Notes: generated by a model from the letters alone, not told the origin. A stretch of DNA of 64,000 nucleotides from Pseudomonas nunensis (GCF_024296925.1 NZ_CP101125.1:312501-376500); one strand, 5' to 3'. Shown: positions 17,727-27,495, numbered from the stretch's first letter. Made by a program: numbers and translations.

Positions 17727-19054
17727 CAGTGGCTCAGTCCGTACTTTTTGACTTTGTCGAACAGCGTGGTCTTGGCCATTCCCAGTTCCAGGCTGGCCTG
17801 GGTCAGGTTGCCGCCGCTGCGCTGCAAGGCGTCGTTGAGCAGGTTGCGTTCGAACGCTTCCACCGCTTCGGCGAACGCCAAGCCTTGATTGCTGCCACTG
17901 GCGCCGGACTTTTTAAAGGCTGGCAAACCGAGGGCGAAACGTTCGGCGACGTTGCGCAGTTCCCGCACGTTGCCCGGCCAGTCGTGGCTCATCAGGTTGG
18001 ACAGGGTCTGGTTATCCAGCTCCGGCACCGCGCGGTCAAAGCGCAGGGACGACTGCTGCAGGAAGTATTCGAACAGTTGCAGGATGTCTTCGCGACGTTC
18101 GCGCAGCGGCGGCAGTTCCAGGGTCACCACGTTAAGGCGGTAATACAGGTCGCTGCGGAACTCGCCCTTTTTGCTCGACTCGTCCAGGTCGGACTTGGTC
18201 GCCGCAATCACCCGGCAATCCACCGCCACGCTCTGGTTCGAGCCGAGGCGTTCGAGGGTGCGTTCCTGCAACACCCGCAGCAGTTTTATCTGCAACGGCA
18301 GCGGCATGCTTTCCACTTCATCGAGGAACAGCGTGCCGCCGTCGGCGTGTTCGATCTTGCCAATCCGCCGCTTGCCGGCGCCGGTAAAGGCGTTTGCTTC
18401 GTGACCGAAGATTTCGCTTTCGAACAGGTTTTCCGGGAGGCCGCCGCAGTTCAGCGCGACGAACTGTTTGGTGTGGCGGCGACTGAAGTCATGCAGGCAA
18501 CGGGCGACCAGTTCCTTGCCGGTGCCGGTCTCGCCTTCGATCAACGCGTTGGCCGAGGTATCGGCGACGTTGGCGATCAATTCGCGCAGGTTCTGCATCG
18601 CTGGCGAGCGGCCGATGATCCGGCCTTCCAGGGAGTCCCGTTCCGCCAGTTGTCGACGCAGCGACGAGACTTCGCGAGCCAGGCTGCGTTGCTCCAGAGC
18701 GCGGCGTGCCACGTCCACCAGACGTTCCGGGGAGAAGGGTTTCTCCATGAAATCGTAGGCGCCTTTCTGCATCGCGCCGACCGCCATGGAAATGTCGCCA
18801 TGACCGGTGATCAGCACCACCGGCAGGCTGCGGTCGCGGGCCTTGAGGCGGGTCAGCAGTTCGAGGCCATCGATGCCCGGCAGGCGGATGTCGCTGATGA
18901 CGATCCCGGCAAAGTTGTCGCCGACCCGCTCTAGGGCTTCTTCGGCGCTGCCGACGCCGACACAGGGAATGTCTTCCAGGGTCAGCGCCTGTTGGCAGCC
19001 GAGCAGCACATGGGGGTCGTCTTCGACGATCAGCACACTAAGGTCGTTGTTCAT
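17726..19054 (-). CDS. aauR: AauR, sigma-54 response regulator for acidic amino acid use
   Basis: The 442-residue NtrC/DctD-like activator has a receiver with D55 and K105, an AAA+ domain with Walker A GETGTGKE (174-181) and a Fis helix-turn-helix. The sigma-54-contact loop reads NAFTGA (221-226) instead of GAFTGA. It is named AauR rather than DctD because aauSR lies directly downstream of aatJQMP, as in P. putida, and two matches to the published AauR site TTCGG-N4-CCGAA lie before aatJ. It overlaps aauS by four bases. Confidence 0.88.
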   Translation of the reverse strand: MNNDLSVLIVEDDPHVLLGCQQALTLEDIPCVGVGSAEEALERVGDNFAGIVISDIRLPGIDGLELLTRLKARDRSLPVVLITGHGDISMAVGAMQKGAYDFMEKPFSPERLVDVARRALEQRSLAREVSSLRRQLAERDSLEGRIIGRSPAMQNLRELIANVADTSANALIEGETGTGKELVARCLHDFSRRHTKQFVALNCGGLPENLFESEIFGHEANAFTGAGKRRIGKIEHADGGTLFLDEVESMPLPLQIKLLRVLQERTLERLGSNQSVAVDCRVIAATKSDLDESSKKGEFRSDLYYRLNVVTLELPPLRERREDILQLFEYFLQQSSLRFDRAVPELDNQTLSNLMSHDWPGNVRELRNVAERFALGLPAFKKSGASGSNQGLAFAEAVEAFERNLLNDALQRSGGNLTQASLELGMAKTTLFDKVKKYGLSH

Positions 19055-20952
19055 ATTGGCTCGGCGGGAGTGGGGCTTACCAACGGTAAACTGAGGACGA
19101 AGGTGGTACCACCGCTGGCCGGGTGTTCGACACCCAAGTGACCGCCGGTGGCCGCGGCCAGGCTGGCGGAGAGGGTCAGGCCGAGGCCCAGGCCCTGTTC
19201 GCCGGGTTTGGTGGTGAAGAACGGTTCGAACAGATGCTTGCGCGCTTCGGCGTCGATACCGTGGCCGTTGTCGCGTACCCGCAGGCGATATTTACCGTCA
19301 AACTCTTCGCCTTCCAGCCACAGCTCGGGTAGCGGTTGCGACTGCATGGCGTCGAGGGCGTTGCCGATCAGGTTGACCAGGATCTGCTCCAGCCGCGTCT
19401 GGTCGATCTGCACTTGCACGTCTTTCAAGTCGCGGTGCAGGTCCAGATGTACGCTTTCCATTCGACTACCGAGCAGTTGCAACGCAGCGTCCACGGCTTT
19501 GCCGAGACTGGCCTGGCCCTTGTCGTCGCCGCGCCGGGCGAAGGAGCGCAGGCTGGCGGTGATGCGGCCCATGCGGTCGATCAGTTCGTTGATGGTTTTC
19601 AGATTGGTGCTGGCGACGTCCAGTTGACCGCGCTCCAGGAAGCGCACGGTGTTGCCGGACAAGGTCCGCAGTGCGGCCAGTGGCTGGTTCAATTCATGCG
19701 CGATGCTGGTCGACATCTGGCCGATGGCCGCCAGTTTGCCAGCCTGGACCAATTCATCCTGAGCCCGGCGCAACGTCTCTTCGGCCTGGCGCCGTTCGCG
19801 GATCTGACCCTTGAGCCGCTCGTTGCTGGCGCGCAGGTCGGTGGTGCGTTCGGTAATCCGACGCTCCAGTTGATTGTTGGCTTCCTGCAAGGCTTCCCGA
19901 GCCGCGAGACGGGTGGCGATGACCTTGCGCCGCTCGTTCCAGGCGATCAGCAGGAACGCCACGAGGGCAAACGCCACCGCTACCAGAATCCCCTGATTGA
20001 TCGCTTCCCGGCGCAAATCCGCGAGGGGCGTCAGCAGGGTGAAATTCCACGGGGTGTCGCTCAAGGGGCGGGTTTGTGCCAGATAGGTGATGTCTCGCTC
20101 GTCGGACGCCAGCTCGCTGTTGGCGGGGAAGGTCAGTTTCTCCACGCCTTCGGCCAGGGTTTCCCGGGCCAGCGGTTGCAATTCGTTCAGCGGAAACCAG
20201 TAGTACTGCAGACTGCGGGCGAGTTTTTCCTTGGTTTCGTCGCTCAGCGGCACCACGGATTTGAGCCGGCGCGCGGGATCGCTGGAGAGAATGATGATGC
20301 CGTTCTCATCGCTGACGAAAGCTTCGAGGCGCGCACGCTGCCAGCGTTCTTCCATGGCTTCGAGGCGTACCTTGACCACCGCGACGCCGATGATCTTGCC
20401 GTGTTCTTCCAGGCCGTGGGCCAGGTAATAGCCGGGTTCGCCGTTGGTGCTGCCGATGCCATAGAAGCGGCCCGGCTGACCGCGCACGGCGTTCTGGAAA
20501 TAGGCGCGAAAGGACAGGTCTTCACCGAGGTAACTGTCGACATCGCGCCAGTTGCTGGTGGCCAGCACGCGCCCGGTGGTGTCCATGACGTAGATGGCCC
20601 GACTGCGGCTGCGCCGGTTCAGGCCTTCAAGGTAATCGTTGACCGTTTGCCGGGTTTCCGGGGTCGGGTCGTCCAGCAGTTTTGAAACACTGGATTCGAG
20701 TTCCAGCAGGCTGGGCAGGTAGGTGTACTTGCTGATCTCGCTCTCGACGGCGCGGGCGTGCAGTTCCAGCTGGCGCTGGCCGTTCTCGCTGAGGCTGCGG
20801 ATCCCGTAGTGTTCACTGACCCAGAAGCCGATGTAACCCAACCCGATCATCAGGGCGATGACCAGCGGCGGCAGGAACAGATGGCGAATCAGACGGGGTT
20901 TCACGGCGAGTGATGGCGGCGCTGCGCGATAGAGAGTGGGGTCGCATTTCAT
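19051..20952 (-). CDS. aauS: AauS, sensor kinase for acidic amino acids
   Basis: The 633-634 residue DctB-like kinase has transmembrane helices at about 27-47 and 321-339 around a tandem-PAS/Cache periplasmic domain, a cytoplasmic coiled coil at about 350-400, the phospho-acceptor His near 420 in SIAHELNQPLAALR, and ATPase boxes NLIGNALDAM, DNGHGI and GLGLGL. ATG 20952 is preferred over the GTG just before it because AAGG is eight bases upstream. Context suggests it senses glutamate or aspartate for the adjacent transporter. Confidence 0.88.
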   Translation of the reverse strand: MKCDPTLYRAAPPSLAVKPRLIRHLFLPPLVIALMIGLGYIGFWVSEHYGIRSLSENGQRQLELHARAVESEISKYTYLPSLLELESSVSKLLDDPTPETRQTVNDYLEGLNRRSRSRAIYVMDTTGRVLATSNWRDVDSYLGEDLSFRAYFQNAVRGQPGRFYGIGSTNGEPGYYLAHGLEEHGKIIGVAVVKVRLEAMEERWQRARLEAFVSDENGIIILSSDPARRLKSVVPLSDETKEKLARSLQYYWFPLNELQPLARETLAEGVEKLTFPANSELASDERDITYLAQTRPLSDTPWNFTLLTPLADLRREAINQGILVAVAFALVAFLLIAWNERRKVIATRLAAREALQEANNQLERRITERTTDLRASNERLKGQIRERRQAEETLRRAQDELVQAGKLAAIGQMSTSIAHELNQPLAALRTLSGNTVRFLERGQLDVASTNLKTINELIDRMGRITASLRSFARRGDDKGQASLGKAVDAALQLLGSRMESVHLDLHRDLKDVQVQIDQTRLEQILVNLIGNALDAMQSQPLPELWLEGEEFDGKYRLRVRDNGHGIDAEARKHLFEPFFTTKPGEQGLGLGLTLSASLAAATGGHLGVEHPASGGTTFVLSLPLVSPTPAEPI

Positions 20953-21016
20953 CACAGATGCCTTGGGTCAACCAGCGTGGCAACAGGCTTGCTCTGGTTT
21001 CCAGTCGAACGCGGAC

Positions 21017-21151
21017 CTGTGGCGAGGGAGCTTGCTCCCGCTCGGCTGCGAAGCAGTCGTAAAACCGGCCAATGCGGTGTGTCAGACAGCAGGCGTTTGC
21101 CGGTTTTGGGGCCGCTACGCGACCCAGCGGGAGCAAGCTCCCTCGCCACAG
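21017..21151. repeat. REP-type inverted repeat, family C
   Basis: CTGTGGCGAGGGAGCTTGCT arms enclose inner arms including CCGGC/GCCGG. It separates aatP from aauS, so the regulator genes may be only partly transcribed with the transporter. Confidence 0.88.
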
Positions 21152-21168
21152 AGTTCGGTGTATTGCTT

Positions 21169-21903
21169 TTAGTGCTGCAAAATCTTGTTAAGGAAATGCT
21201 GCGTACGCTCGGCGCGGTGGCTGATGTCGCCGAAGAACTCCTCTTTCTTGCAGTCTTCGATGATCTTGCCCTGGTCCATGAAGATCACGCGGTCGGCCAC
21301 TTTGCGGGCGAAGCCCATTTCGTGGGTCACGCACATCATGGTCATGCCTTCGTGGGCCAGTTGCACCATCACGTCGAGCACTTCGTTGACCATTTCCGGA
21401 TCGAGCGCCGAGGTCGGTTCGTCGAACAGCATGACGATCGGGTCCATCGCCAACGCACGGGCAATCGCCACACGCTGTTGCTGGCCACCGGAGAGTTGAC
21501 CCGGATGCTTGTGGGCATGGGCCGACAAGCCGACGCGCTCCAGCAGTTGCAGGCCTTTCTTGGTGGCTTCTTCCTTGCTGCGGCCCAACACCTTGATCTG
21601 CGCGATGGTCAGGTTTTCGGTGATGGACAGGTGCGGGAACAGCTCGAAATGCTGGAACACCATGCCGACGCGCGAACGCAGTTTCGGCAGGTCGGTCTTC
21701 GGGTCGGCGATGGACGTGCCATCGACGACCACGTCGCCTTTCTGGAACGGTTCCAGCGCGTTGACGCATTTGATCAGGGTCGATTTGCCCGAGCCGGACG
21801 GCCCGCAGACCACGATCACTTCGCCTTTTTTGACCTCGGTGCTGCAATCAGTCAGCACCTGGAAGTCGCCATACCACTTGTTGATGTTCTTGATAGAGAT
21901 CAT
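21169..21903 (-). CDS. aatP: Glutamate/aspartate ABC transporter ATPase AatP
   Basis: The 244-residue ATPase has Walker [11 protein letters not shown]-loop [10 protein letters not shown], signature LSGGQQQR, Walker [15 protein letters not shown] and H-loop CVTHEMGFA, the polar amino acid (GltL/GlnQ) subfamily. ATG 21903 overlaps the aatM stop by four bases. It powers uptake of acidic amino acids through AatQ and AatM. Confidence 0.94.
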   Translation of the reverse strand: MISIKNINKWYGDFQVLTDCSTEVKKGEVIVVCGPSGSGKSTLIKCVNALEPFQKGDVVVDGTSIADPKTDLPKLRSRVGMVFQHFELFPHLSITENLTIAQIKVLGRSKEEATKKGLQLLERVGLSAHAHKHPGQLSGGQQQRVAIARALAMDPIVMLFDEPTSALDPEMVNEVLDVMVQLAHEGMTMMCVTHEMGFARKVADRVIFMDQGKIIEDCKKEEFFGDISHRAERTQHFLNKILQH

Positions 21904-22574
21904 ACGGCAAACCTTTTTTGCAGACGCTTGACCAGCAGCGAGGCGGCAAAGCTGATTGTGAAGTACGTAAGCCCTGCGAAGATCAGGAACTCGTTGGAGC
22001 GACCGATGATGTCGCCACTGGCGCGCGAAGCATTGAGGAAGTCCACCAGGCCGACCGCGTACACCAGCGAGGTGTCCTGGAACAGGATGATGCTCTGTTG
22101 CAGCAGCAGCGGGGTCATCTTGCGAAACGCTTGTGGCAGGATGATCAAACGCATCATCTGGCCGTACGTCATGCCCAAGGCCTGGGCAGCGCCCATCTGG
22201 CCCTTGGAGATCGACTGCACGCCAGCCCGGACGATTTCGCAGAAGTACGCCGCTTCGAACATCATGAACGCCACGATGCACGAGGCGAACGCGCCGATCG
22301 GCGTGTCTTCGCCAGTGATCCAGCGCAGTACGAACGGCACCGCCAGGTAGAACCAGGTGATCACCAACAGCAACGGGATCGAGCGGAAATAGTTGACGTA
22401 GGCGCCGGCAAGGTTCGACAGCAGTTTGTTGTGGGACAGACGCATCAGCGCCAGGATCGTGCCGAGGATGATCCCGCCGACCACGCCCAGTGCCATCAGT
22501 TGCAGGGTCATGATCATGCCGTTCCACAGGCCCGGCAGGGACGGAACGATGCCCGAGAAGTCGAATTCCATCAT
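21900..22574 (-). CDS. aatM: Glutamate/aspartate ABC transporter permease AatM
   Basis: The 224-residue inner-membrane permease has the HisM/GltK layout, with the coupling-helix motif [22 protein letters not shown] (the EAA loop) and several hydrophobic helices. It overlaps both neighbours by four bases and forms the channel with AatQ. Confidence 0.93.
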   Translation of the reverse strand: MMEFDFSGIVPSLPGLWNGMIMTLQLMALGVVGGIILGTILALMRLSHNKLLSNLAGAYVNYFRSIPLLLVITWFYLAVPFVLRWITGEDTPIGAFASCIVAFMMFEAAYFCEIVRAGVQSISKGQMGAAQALGMTYGQMMRLIILPQAFRKMTPLLLQQSIILFQDTSLVYAVGLVDFLNASRASGDIIGRSNEFLIFAGLTYFTISFAASLLVKRLQKRFAV

Positions 22575-23317
22575 TTACCCCCTAGGGAGATCAGGCCCGG
22601 TACGGCGACTTTCTTCTCGACCAGGCGCATCAGCAACATCAGGCTCATGTTCAGGGTGAAGTAGATCAGCGTGGCCAGGGTGAAGGCTTCGAACAGGTTG
22701 GCGGAGAACTCGGCGGTCTGCTTGGTCTGCGCGAGCAGTTCCATCAGGCCGATCAGCGAAGCCACGGACGAGTTCTTGAACACGTTCAAAAATTCCGAGG
22801 TAAGCGGCGGAATAATGATGCGGTAGGCCTGGGGCAGCAGCACGTTCCAGTAGATCTGCGGCAGCTTGAAGCCCATGGCGCGAGCCGCGGATTCCTGGCC
22901 GCGTGGCAACGCCTGGATGCCGGTGCGCACCTGTTCGCAAACACGAGCCGCGGTAAACAGGCCCAGGCACACGACGACGCTGAGGTAGGCCGAGGTGGTC
23001 GGGTTCAGGTCCTGCTTGTACCAGTCTTGCAGGTTCTGTGGCAGCAGGTCGGGCACCAGGAAGTACCAGATGAACAGCTGAACCAGCAGCGGCACGTTAC
23101 GGAAGAGTTCGACGTAGCAGGTCGCGATGCCCGATACGACGCGGTTCGGCACGGTACGCATGACACCCAGGATCGAGCCCAGCGACAGCGCGATAATCCA
23201 GGCCACGACGGCGATGGCGATGGTCCAGCCCAAACCGGAGATGAACCAGTCGAGATAAGTCTCGCTGCCCACGCCGGTGGACTTGAAGAACACGCCCCAG
23301 TCCCAGTTGTAATTCAT
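22571..23317 (-). CDS. aatQ: Glutamate/aspartate ABC transporter permease AatQ
   Basis: The 248-residue permease is of the GltJ type. The EAA loop is [22 protein letters not shown], with [13 protein letters not shown] before it. A strong AGGGGAG ribosome site precedes ATG 23317. A 193-base gap with a hairpin separates it from aatJ, which probably lets the binding protein be made in excess. Confidence 0.93.
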   Translation of the reverse strand: MNYNWDWGVFFKSTGVGSETYLDWFISGLGWTIAIAVVAWIIALSLGSILGVMRTVPNRVVSGIATCYVELFRNVPLLVQLFIWYFLVPDLLPQNLQDWYKQDLNPTTSAYLSVVVCLGLFTAARVCEQVRTGIQALPRGQESAARAMGFKLPQIYWNVLLPQAYRIIIPPLTSEFLNVFKNSSVASLIGLMELLAQTKQTAEFSANLFEAFTLATLIYFTLNMSLMLLMRLVEKKVAVPGLISLGGK

Positions 23318-23465
23318 TAGGGTCTCCCCTCGGATCGATCAATGTACAAGTGCCCGCCTGGGGAAGCTCCGTTCCCGCCCGAACTTGAAGTTCAGGCACA
23401 CACGATCGGCTCGACAGCCACCGGTTCGAGTGTTTCCAAAAAATGCCAGCAGGGAGTGACAAACC

Positions 23466-23491
23466 CCTGAAAGGGCAGTGGCCCTCTCAGG
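23466..23491 (-). terminator. Intercistronic hairpin between aatJ and aatQ
   Basis: CCTGA-AAGGGC and GCCCTC-TCAGG pair around AGTG, with one mismatch. No real U-run follows, so it is more likely an mRNA-stabilising or attenuating stem-loop than a full terminator. It lies 20 bases after the aatJ stop. Confidence 0.6.
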
Positions 23492-23510
23492 AGATAAGGT
23501 TAGTCAGGAA

Positions 23511-24425
23511 TCAGGACTTCTTGTCGTCAGCCGCTTTATCGGTCGGATTGGCGATCAGGGCCTTGAGCTCGTCGCTCATCGGGAAGTTCAGGTTCAGGCC
23601 TTTAGGCGGGATTGGCGCCATGAACCATTTTTCGTAGATCTTGTTGATCTCGCCCGACTTGTAGGTGGCCACGATGGCGTCGTCTACAGCCTTCTTGAAC
23701 GGCTCGTCGCCCTTACGGACCATGCAACCGTAGATTTCGTAGGACTGTGGAGTGCCGGTAACGGCCCAGTCATCAGCTTTCTTGGCTTTGGCTGCTTCGC
23801 CGGCCAGCAAGGCGTCGTCCATCATGAACGCAACAGCGCGGCCCGATTCCAGCATCTGGAAGGACTCGCCGTGGTCTTTGGCGGAGATGACGTTCATGCC
23901 CATCTGCTTGTCGGCGTTCATCGACTTGAGGATGCGCTCGGACGTGGTGCCCGCGGTGGTCACGACGTTCTTGCCTTTCAGGTCGTCGAAATCTTTGTAC
24001 GCGGAGCCTTTCTTGGACAGCAGGCGCGTACCGATTTCGAAGATGCCGACGGAGAAGTCAACTTGCTGCTGACGTTCTACGTTGTTGGTGGTGGAGCCGC
24101 ACTCGACGTCCACGGTGCCGTTCTGCACCAGCGGGATACGGGTTTGCGAGGTGACCAGGTTGTATTTGACCTGCAGGTTAGGCAAGTCGAGGTCTTTCTT
24201 GATGGCTTCGACGATTTTCAGCTGGATATCGTGGGAGTAGCCCATCGGCTTGCCGGAAGCGTCCGCGATATAGGAAAACGGAATGGAAGCGTCACGATGC
24301 CCGAGGGTGATCACACCGGACTCTTTGATCTTCTTCAGTGTGCCGGTGAGTTCGGCAGCGAAAACTGGAGTGCTAATCAGAGCGGCAGCAATGGCTGCGC
24401 CCAGGATATGGGGAACGATGCGCAT
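23511..24425 (-). CDS. aatJ: Glutamate/aspartate-binding protein AatJ
   Basis: The 304-residue periplasmic protein has signal peptide HILGAAIAAALISTPVFA and the solute-binding family 3 fold (GVITLGHRDASIPFSY near residue 40; VECGSTTNNVERQQQVDFS, typical of GltI). An AGGAAA ribosome site precedes ATG 24425; the longer frame is not needed. It delivers glutamate and aspartate to AatQMP. Expression is predicted from a sigma-54 promoter with AauR sites. Confidence 0.95.
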   Translation of the reverse strand: MRIVPHILGAAIAAALISTPVFAAELTGTLKKIKESGVITLGHRDASIPFSYIADASGKPMGYSHDIQLKIVEAIKKDLDLPNLQVKYNLVTSQTRIPLVQNGTVDVECGSTTNNVERQQQVDFSVGIFEIGTRLLSKKGSAYKDFDDLKGKNVVTTAGTTSERILKSMNADKQMGMNVISAKDHGESFQMLESGRAVAFMMDDALLAGEAAKAKKADDWAVTGTPQSYEIYGCMVRKGDEPFKKAVDDAIVATYKSGEINKIYEKWFMAPIPPKGLNLNFPMSDELKALIANPTDKAADDKKS

Positions 24426-24542
24426 CAAATTTTCCTCGACATTGTTTTTTTTATGGAGCCAGTTTGTCGGCCCTTTTGTGCTTCGAATGCGTGGCGGCAC
24501 CTGAAGGGTGGGCTCGACAATACATTCGTCCAAGAGTGTAGA

Positions 24543-24557
24543 GCATGACTCGTGCCA
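24543..24557 (-). promoter_or_regulatory. Predicted sigma-54 promoter of aatJ
   Basis: The minus strand reads TGGCAC-GAGTC-ATGC: correct GG/GC spacing and one mismatch to the consensus. The start of transcription would be near 24531, about 105 bases before aatJ. Confidence 0.7.
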
Positions 24558-24633
24558 GGCCAGGCGCTAAGGATCAAAGTGTTGATTTATAAAGGGATTA
24601 AATATTTATGGCGGGATTTTTAGCGAGGAAGAA

Positions 24634-24647
24634 TCCGGTTAACCGAA
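24634..24647. promoter_or_regulatory. AauR-like site, proximal
   Basis: TCCGG-TTAA-CCGAA has one mismatch to the AauR inverted repeat TTCGG-N4-CCGAA reported for P. putida. It lies about 105-115 bases upstream of the predicted start. Confidence 0.65.
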
Positions 24648-24664
24648 TTGACCGACAGGTCGCG

Positions 24665-24678
24665 TTCGGAAAACCGAA
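24665..24678. promoter_or_regulatory. AauR-like site, distal
   Basis: TTCGG-AAAA-CCGAA is an exact match to TTCGG-N4-CCGAA. Its centre is 31 bases (about three helical turns) from the proximal site, so both dimers could bind one DNA face. Confidence 0.75.
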
Positions 24679-24699
24679 TGCCATGCCTTGCACATAAAC

Positions 24700-24790
24700 C
24701 TGTGGGAGCGGGCTTGCTCGCGAATGCGGTGCATCAGTCGACATTGATTTAGCTGACACACCGCATTCGCGAGCAAGCCCGCTCCCACAG
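24700..24790. repeat. REP-type inverted repeat, family A
   Basis: CTGTGGGAGCGGGCTTGCTC arms. It lies between the aatJ control region and the glpD terminator. Confidence 0.9.
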
Positions 24791-24819
24791 GGGTAGGTGG
24801 TGTTTGGCAGAATACAAAA

Positions 24820-24847
24820 AGCCCCTGAATCTCTCGATTCAGGGGCT
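24820..24847 (-). terminator. glpD rho-independent terminator
   Basis: A perfect 12-base stem, AGCCCCTGAATC, with a four-base loop. On the minus strand it is followed by TTTTG. It lies 21 bases after the glpD stop. Confidence 0.92.
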
Positions 24848-24868
24848 TGTGTCTAATCGGTTTCCCTA

Positions 24869-26407
24869 TCAGGCCGCTTCGATCTTGCTGCGGTTCTGCT
24901 CGACCTTGCTCAGGTAATCCGCCAGTTTCTGCTGCTCGTCCGGGGTGGTGAACAACCCGAGCTTGCTGCGGCGCCACAGAATGTCGTGGGCGGTGGTGGC
25001 CCATTCTTCGCTGCACAGGTAATCGACTTCGCGGGTGTAGAGACCACCGCCGATGTGTTCGCCCAGGTCATTGAGGTTCTGCACGCCTTCGAGCATGCGC
25101 CAGGTGCGGCTGCCGTAGGTGGTGGCCCAGCGGCGCGCGATCTCGGTCGGCACCCAATCGAAGGTGTCGCGGATCTTCGCGCACAAGGCTTGCGGCGTGG
25201 TCATGTCTTCGCCGCCGGGCAGGGTGGCCGTCGCGGTCCAGCTTGGCTTGATCTGGGTGAAGTACGGTGCCAGTTGCGCCAGCGCCGATTCGGCCAGTTT
25301 GCGGTAGGTGGTCAGCTTGCCGCCGAACACCGACAGCAAAGGCGCTTCTTCACCGCTGCCAGACAATGCCAGGGTGTAGTCGCGGGTCACGGCCGAAGGG
25401 TTATCGGATTCGTCATTGCACAGCGGGCGCACGCCGGAATAGCTGTGCAGGATGTCGTCGCGGCTGACTTGCTTCTTGAAGTGAGCGTTGACCACTTTAA
25501 GCAGGTAATCGGTTTCGCCTTCGGTGATCGCGACTTTCGCCGGATCGCCAGTGTATTCGCGATCCGTGGTGCCGATCAGGGTGAAGTGGTTCAGGTACGG
25601 AATGGTGAAAACGATGCGCTGATCTTCGTTTTGCAGAATGTGCGCGTGTTCGCCTTCGTACAGTTTCGGCACGATCAGGTGGCTGCCCTGGATCAGGCGG
25701 ATGCCGTACGGCGAATCCATCTTCAGGTCGTCACGGATGAACTTGGCGACCCACGGGCCGGCGGCGTTTACCAGTGCCTTGGCGCGGATCGAAAACAGGC
25801 TGCCGTCGGCACGTTCCAGGTTCAGGTGCCACAGGCCTTTGGCGCGACGGGCGCTGATGCAACGAGTCTGGGTGTGAACGTGGGCGCCTTTCTCGCGAGC
25901 GGCCATGGCGTTCAGGACCACGAGGCGGGCATCGTCGACCCAGCAATCGGAGTATTCGAAGCCTTTGGTAATTTCGCTTTTCAGCGGGCTGTTCGGGCCG
26001 AACTTCAGGCTTTTCGAACCTTCCAGTTTTTCCCGTTTGCCCAGGTGGTCATAAAGGAACAGACCGGCGCGGATCATCCACGCTGGACGCAGGTGCGGGC
26101 GATGCGGCAACACGAAGCGCATCTGTTTGACGATGTGCGGGGCCTTGGCCAGCAGCACTTCGCGTTCGGCCAGTGCTTCGCGCACCAGGCGGAATTCATA
26201 ATGTTCGAGGTAGCGCAGGCCGCCGTGGATCAGCTTGCTGCTGGCCGACGAGGTGTGGCTGGCCAGATCGTCTTTTTCACAAAGGAACACCGAAAGACCG
26301 CGACCGGCGGCATCCGCTGCAATCCCCACACCATTGATCCCACCACCGATGACGGCGATATCGTAGACCTCGGCGAGAGGGGGCGTAGGCAAGGTAGAAG
26401 TGGGCAT
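24869..26407 (-). CDS. glpD: Aerobic glycerol-3-phosphate dehydrogenase GlpD
   Basis: The 512-residue FAD enzyme oxidises sn-glycerol-3-phosphate to dihydroxyacetone phosphate and passes electrons to ubiquinone at the inner membrane. The dinucleotide fold VIGGGINGVGIAADAAGRG is near residue 19, followed by SSASSKLIHGGLRYLE, the glycerol-phosphate signature. ATG 26407 gives the usual length, with GAGG upstream; the extra upstream codons are dropped. Operator-like palindromes for GlpR lie 25-65 bases before the start. Confidence 0.96.
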   Translation of the reverse strand: MPTSTLPTPPLAEVYDIAVIGGGINGVGIAADAAGRGLSVFLCEKDDLASHTSSASSKLIHGGLRYLEHYEFRLVREALAEREVLLAKAPHIVKQMRFVLPHRPHLRPAWMIRAGLFLYDHLGKREKLEGSKSLKFGPNSPLKSEITKGFEYSDCWVDDARLVVLNAMAAREKGAHVHTQTRCISARRAKGLWHLNLERADGSLFSIRAKALVNAAGPWVAKFIRDDLKMDSPYGIRLIQGSHLIVPKLYEGEHAHILQNEDQRIVFTIPYLNHFTLIGTTDREYTGDPAKVAITEGETDYLLKVVNAHFKKQVSRDDILHSYSGVRPLCNDESDNPSAVTRDYTLALSGSGEEAPLLSVFGGKLTTYRKLAESALAQLAPYFTQIKPSWTATATLPGGEDMTTPQALCAKIRDTFDWVPTEIARRWATTYGSRTWRMLEGVQNLNDLGEHIGGGLYTREVDYLCSEEWATTAHDILWRRSKLGLFTTPDEQQKLADYLSKVEQNRSKIEAA

Positions 26408-26430
26408 CGGCTGGCCTCGGGCTTTTATGA

Positions 26431-26474
26431 TTTTCGATATTGGAATTCGAACATTAATGTTCATTTGCGAAAAT
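26431..26474. promoter_or_regulatory. GlpR-like operators before glpD
   Basis: A perfect dyad GAACATTAATGTTC (26449-26462) overlaps a second imperfect site ATGTTC-ATTTG-CGAAAAT (26457-26474), and TTTTCGATAT lies before both. They resemble the enterobacterial GlpR operator (ATGTTCG-N4-CGAACAT). GlpR is encoded next door. Confidence 0.6.
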
Positions 26475-26739
26475 GGTAGCCCATAAAGCCGCGCACAGCC
26501 AGTCAACTTCGATTGAAAATACTGATCGAAGGGCGGTTAAAGGAAAATTTACGAACATTTATTGATGGTGAGGTTGGCTCTTGTGGCGAGGGAGCTTGCT
26601 CCCGCTGGGCTGCGAAGCAGTCCTGAAACCGGTCATCGCGATTTTTCAGAAAGAGCATGTCGTCTGATTTGCGTCTGCTGCGCAGCCGAACGGGAGCAAG
26701 CTCCCTCGCCACAAGGGAGCGCGCTGTGTTCGAAAGGGG
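26475..26739. other. glpR-glpD gap
   Basis: No gene is seen. The gap contains another GlpR-like half-site (ACGAACATTTAT near 26550) and a family C REP element. Confidence 0.7.
26580..26715. repeat. REP-type inverted repeat, family C
   Basis: CTTGTGGCGAGGGAGCTTGC arms enclose a variable centre that includes GCTGCGAAGCAG-like sequence. It lies just after glpR and before glpD. Confidence 0.88.
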
Positions 26740-27495
26740 TTAAACCACCTCGAGCCGAATCTTGTGCTGACTCAATAACTGCGCCAACGCCGGAACCGGC
26801 TGCTGATCGGTCACCAGGCAATCAATCAGGCTGATCGGCCCCAGGCGAATCATGGCGTTGCGCCCGAATTTGCTGGAGTCCGCCGCCAATATCACCTGCC
26901 GGGCGTTAGCGATAATCGCCTGGGACACCCGCACTTCCTGATAATCGAAGTCGAGCAGGCTGCCGTCTTCATCGATACCGCTGATGCCAACCAAGGCGAA
27001 ATCCACCTTGAACTGGTTGATGAAGTCGACACTCGCCTGACCGACCACACCGCCGTCACGCCGTACGTTGCCGCCCGTCAGCAGGACATCGAAATCGTCC
27101 TTGGCGCTGAGCATCGAGGCTACGTGCAGGTTGTTGGTGATGATTTTCAGGTGATTGTGGTTGAGCAGTGCCCGGGCAATCGATTCGGTGGTGGTGCCGA
27201 TATTTATGAACAGCGAGGCGTGATCGGGAATCTGCGCCGCAATGGCTTCGCCGATACGCTGTTTTTCATCGCGCATCTGGTCGGCACGCATGGCGTAGGC
27301 GGTGTTCTCGACACTGGAATCGTAGGCTGCGCCGCCGTGATAGCGACGCAACAAATTGGCTTCCGCGAGCTGATTGATATCGCGGCGGATGGTTTGCGGT
27401 GTAACGACGAACAGCGTAGCCATTTCCTCGATGCTGACATAGCCGCGTTCGCGGACCAGTTCGAGGATTTGCTGCTGACGGGGAGGCAGATTCAT
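26740..27495 (-). CDS. glpR: GlpR, DeoR-family repressor of glycerol metabolism
   Basis: The 251-residue protein has an N-terminal DeoR helix-turn-helix ([23 protein letters not shown], residues 23-45) and a C-terminal sugar-phosphate sensor domain with NIGTTTES and ITNNLHVA. Glycerol-3-phosphate is the usual inducer. AAGGAAG precedes the ATG. It lies between glpK and glpD, the usual Pseudomonas order. Confidence 0.94.
   Translation of the reverse strand: MNLPPRQQQILELVRERGYVSIEEMATLFVVTPQTIRRDINQLAEANLLRRYHGGAAYDSSVENTAYAMRADQMRDEKQRIGEAIAAQIPDHASLFINIGTTTESIARALLNHNHLKIITNNLHVASMLSAKDDFDVLLTGGNVRRDGGVVGQASVDFINQFKVDFALVGISGIDEDGSLLDFDYQEVRVSQAIIANARQVILAADSSKFGRNAMIRLGPISLIDCLVTDQQPVPALAQLLSQHKIRLEVV

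Larger units (their letters stand above)
24426..24868. other. Intergenic control region between aatJ and glpD
   Basis: No gene is supported in these 443 bases. They hold the aatJ sigma-54 promoter, two AauR-like dyads, a family A REP element and the glpD terminator, each listed separately. Confidence 0.8.

Noticed and set aside
17726..20952. Naming the pair dctBD for C4-dicarboxylates
   Set aside because: The proteins are DctBD-like, but the gene order with aatJQMP and the TTCGG-N4-CCGAA sites fit aauSR better; no dctA or dctPQM gene is near.
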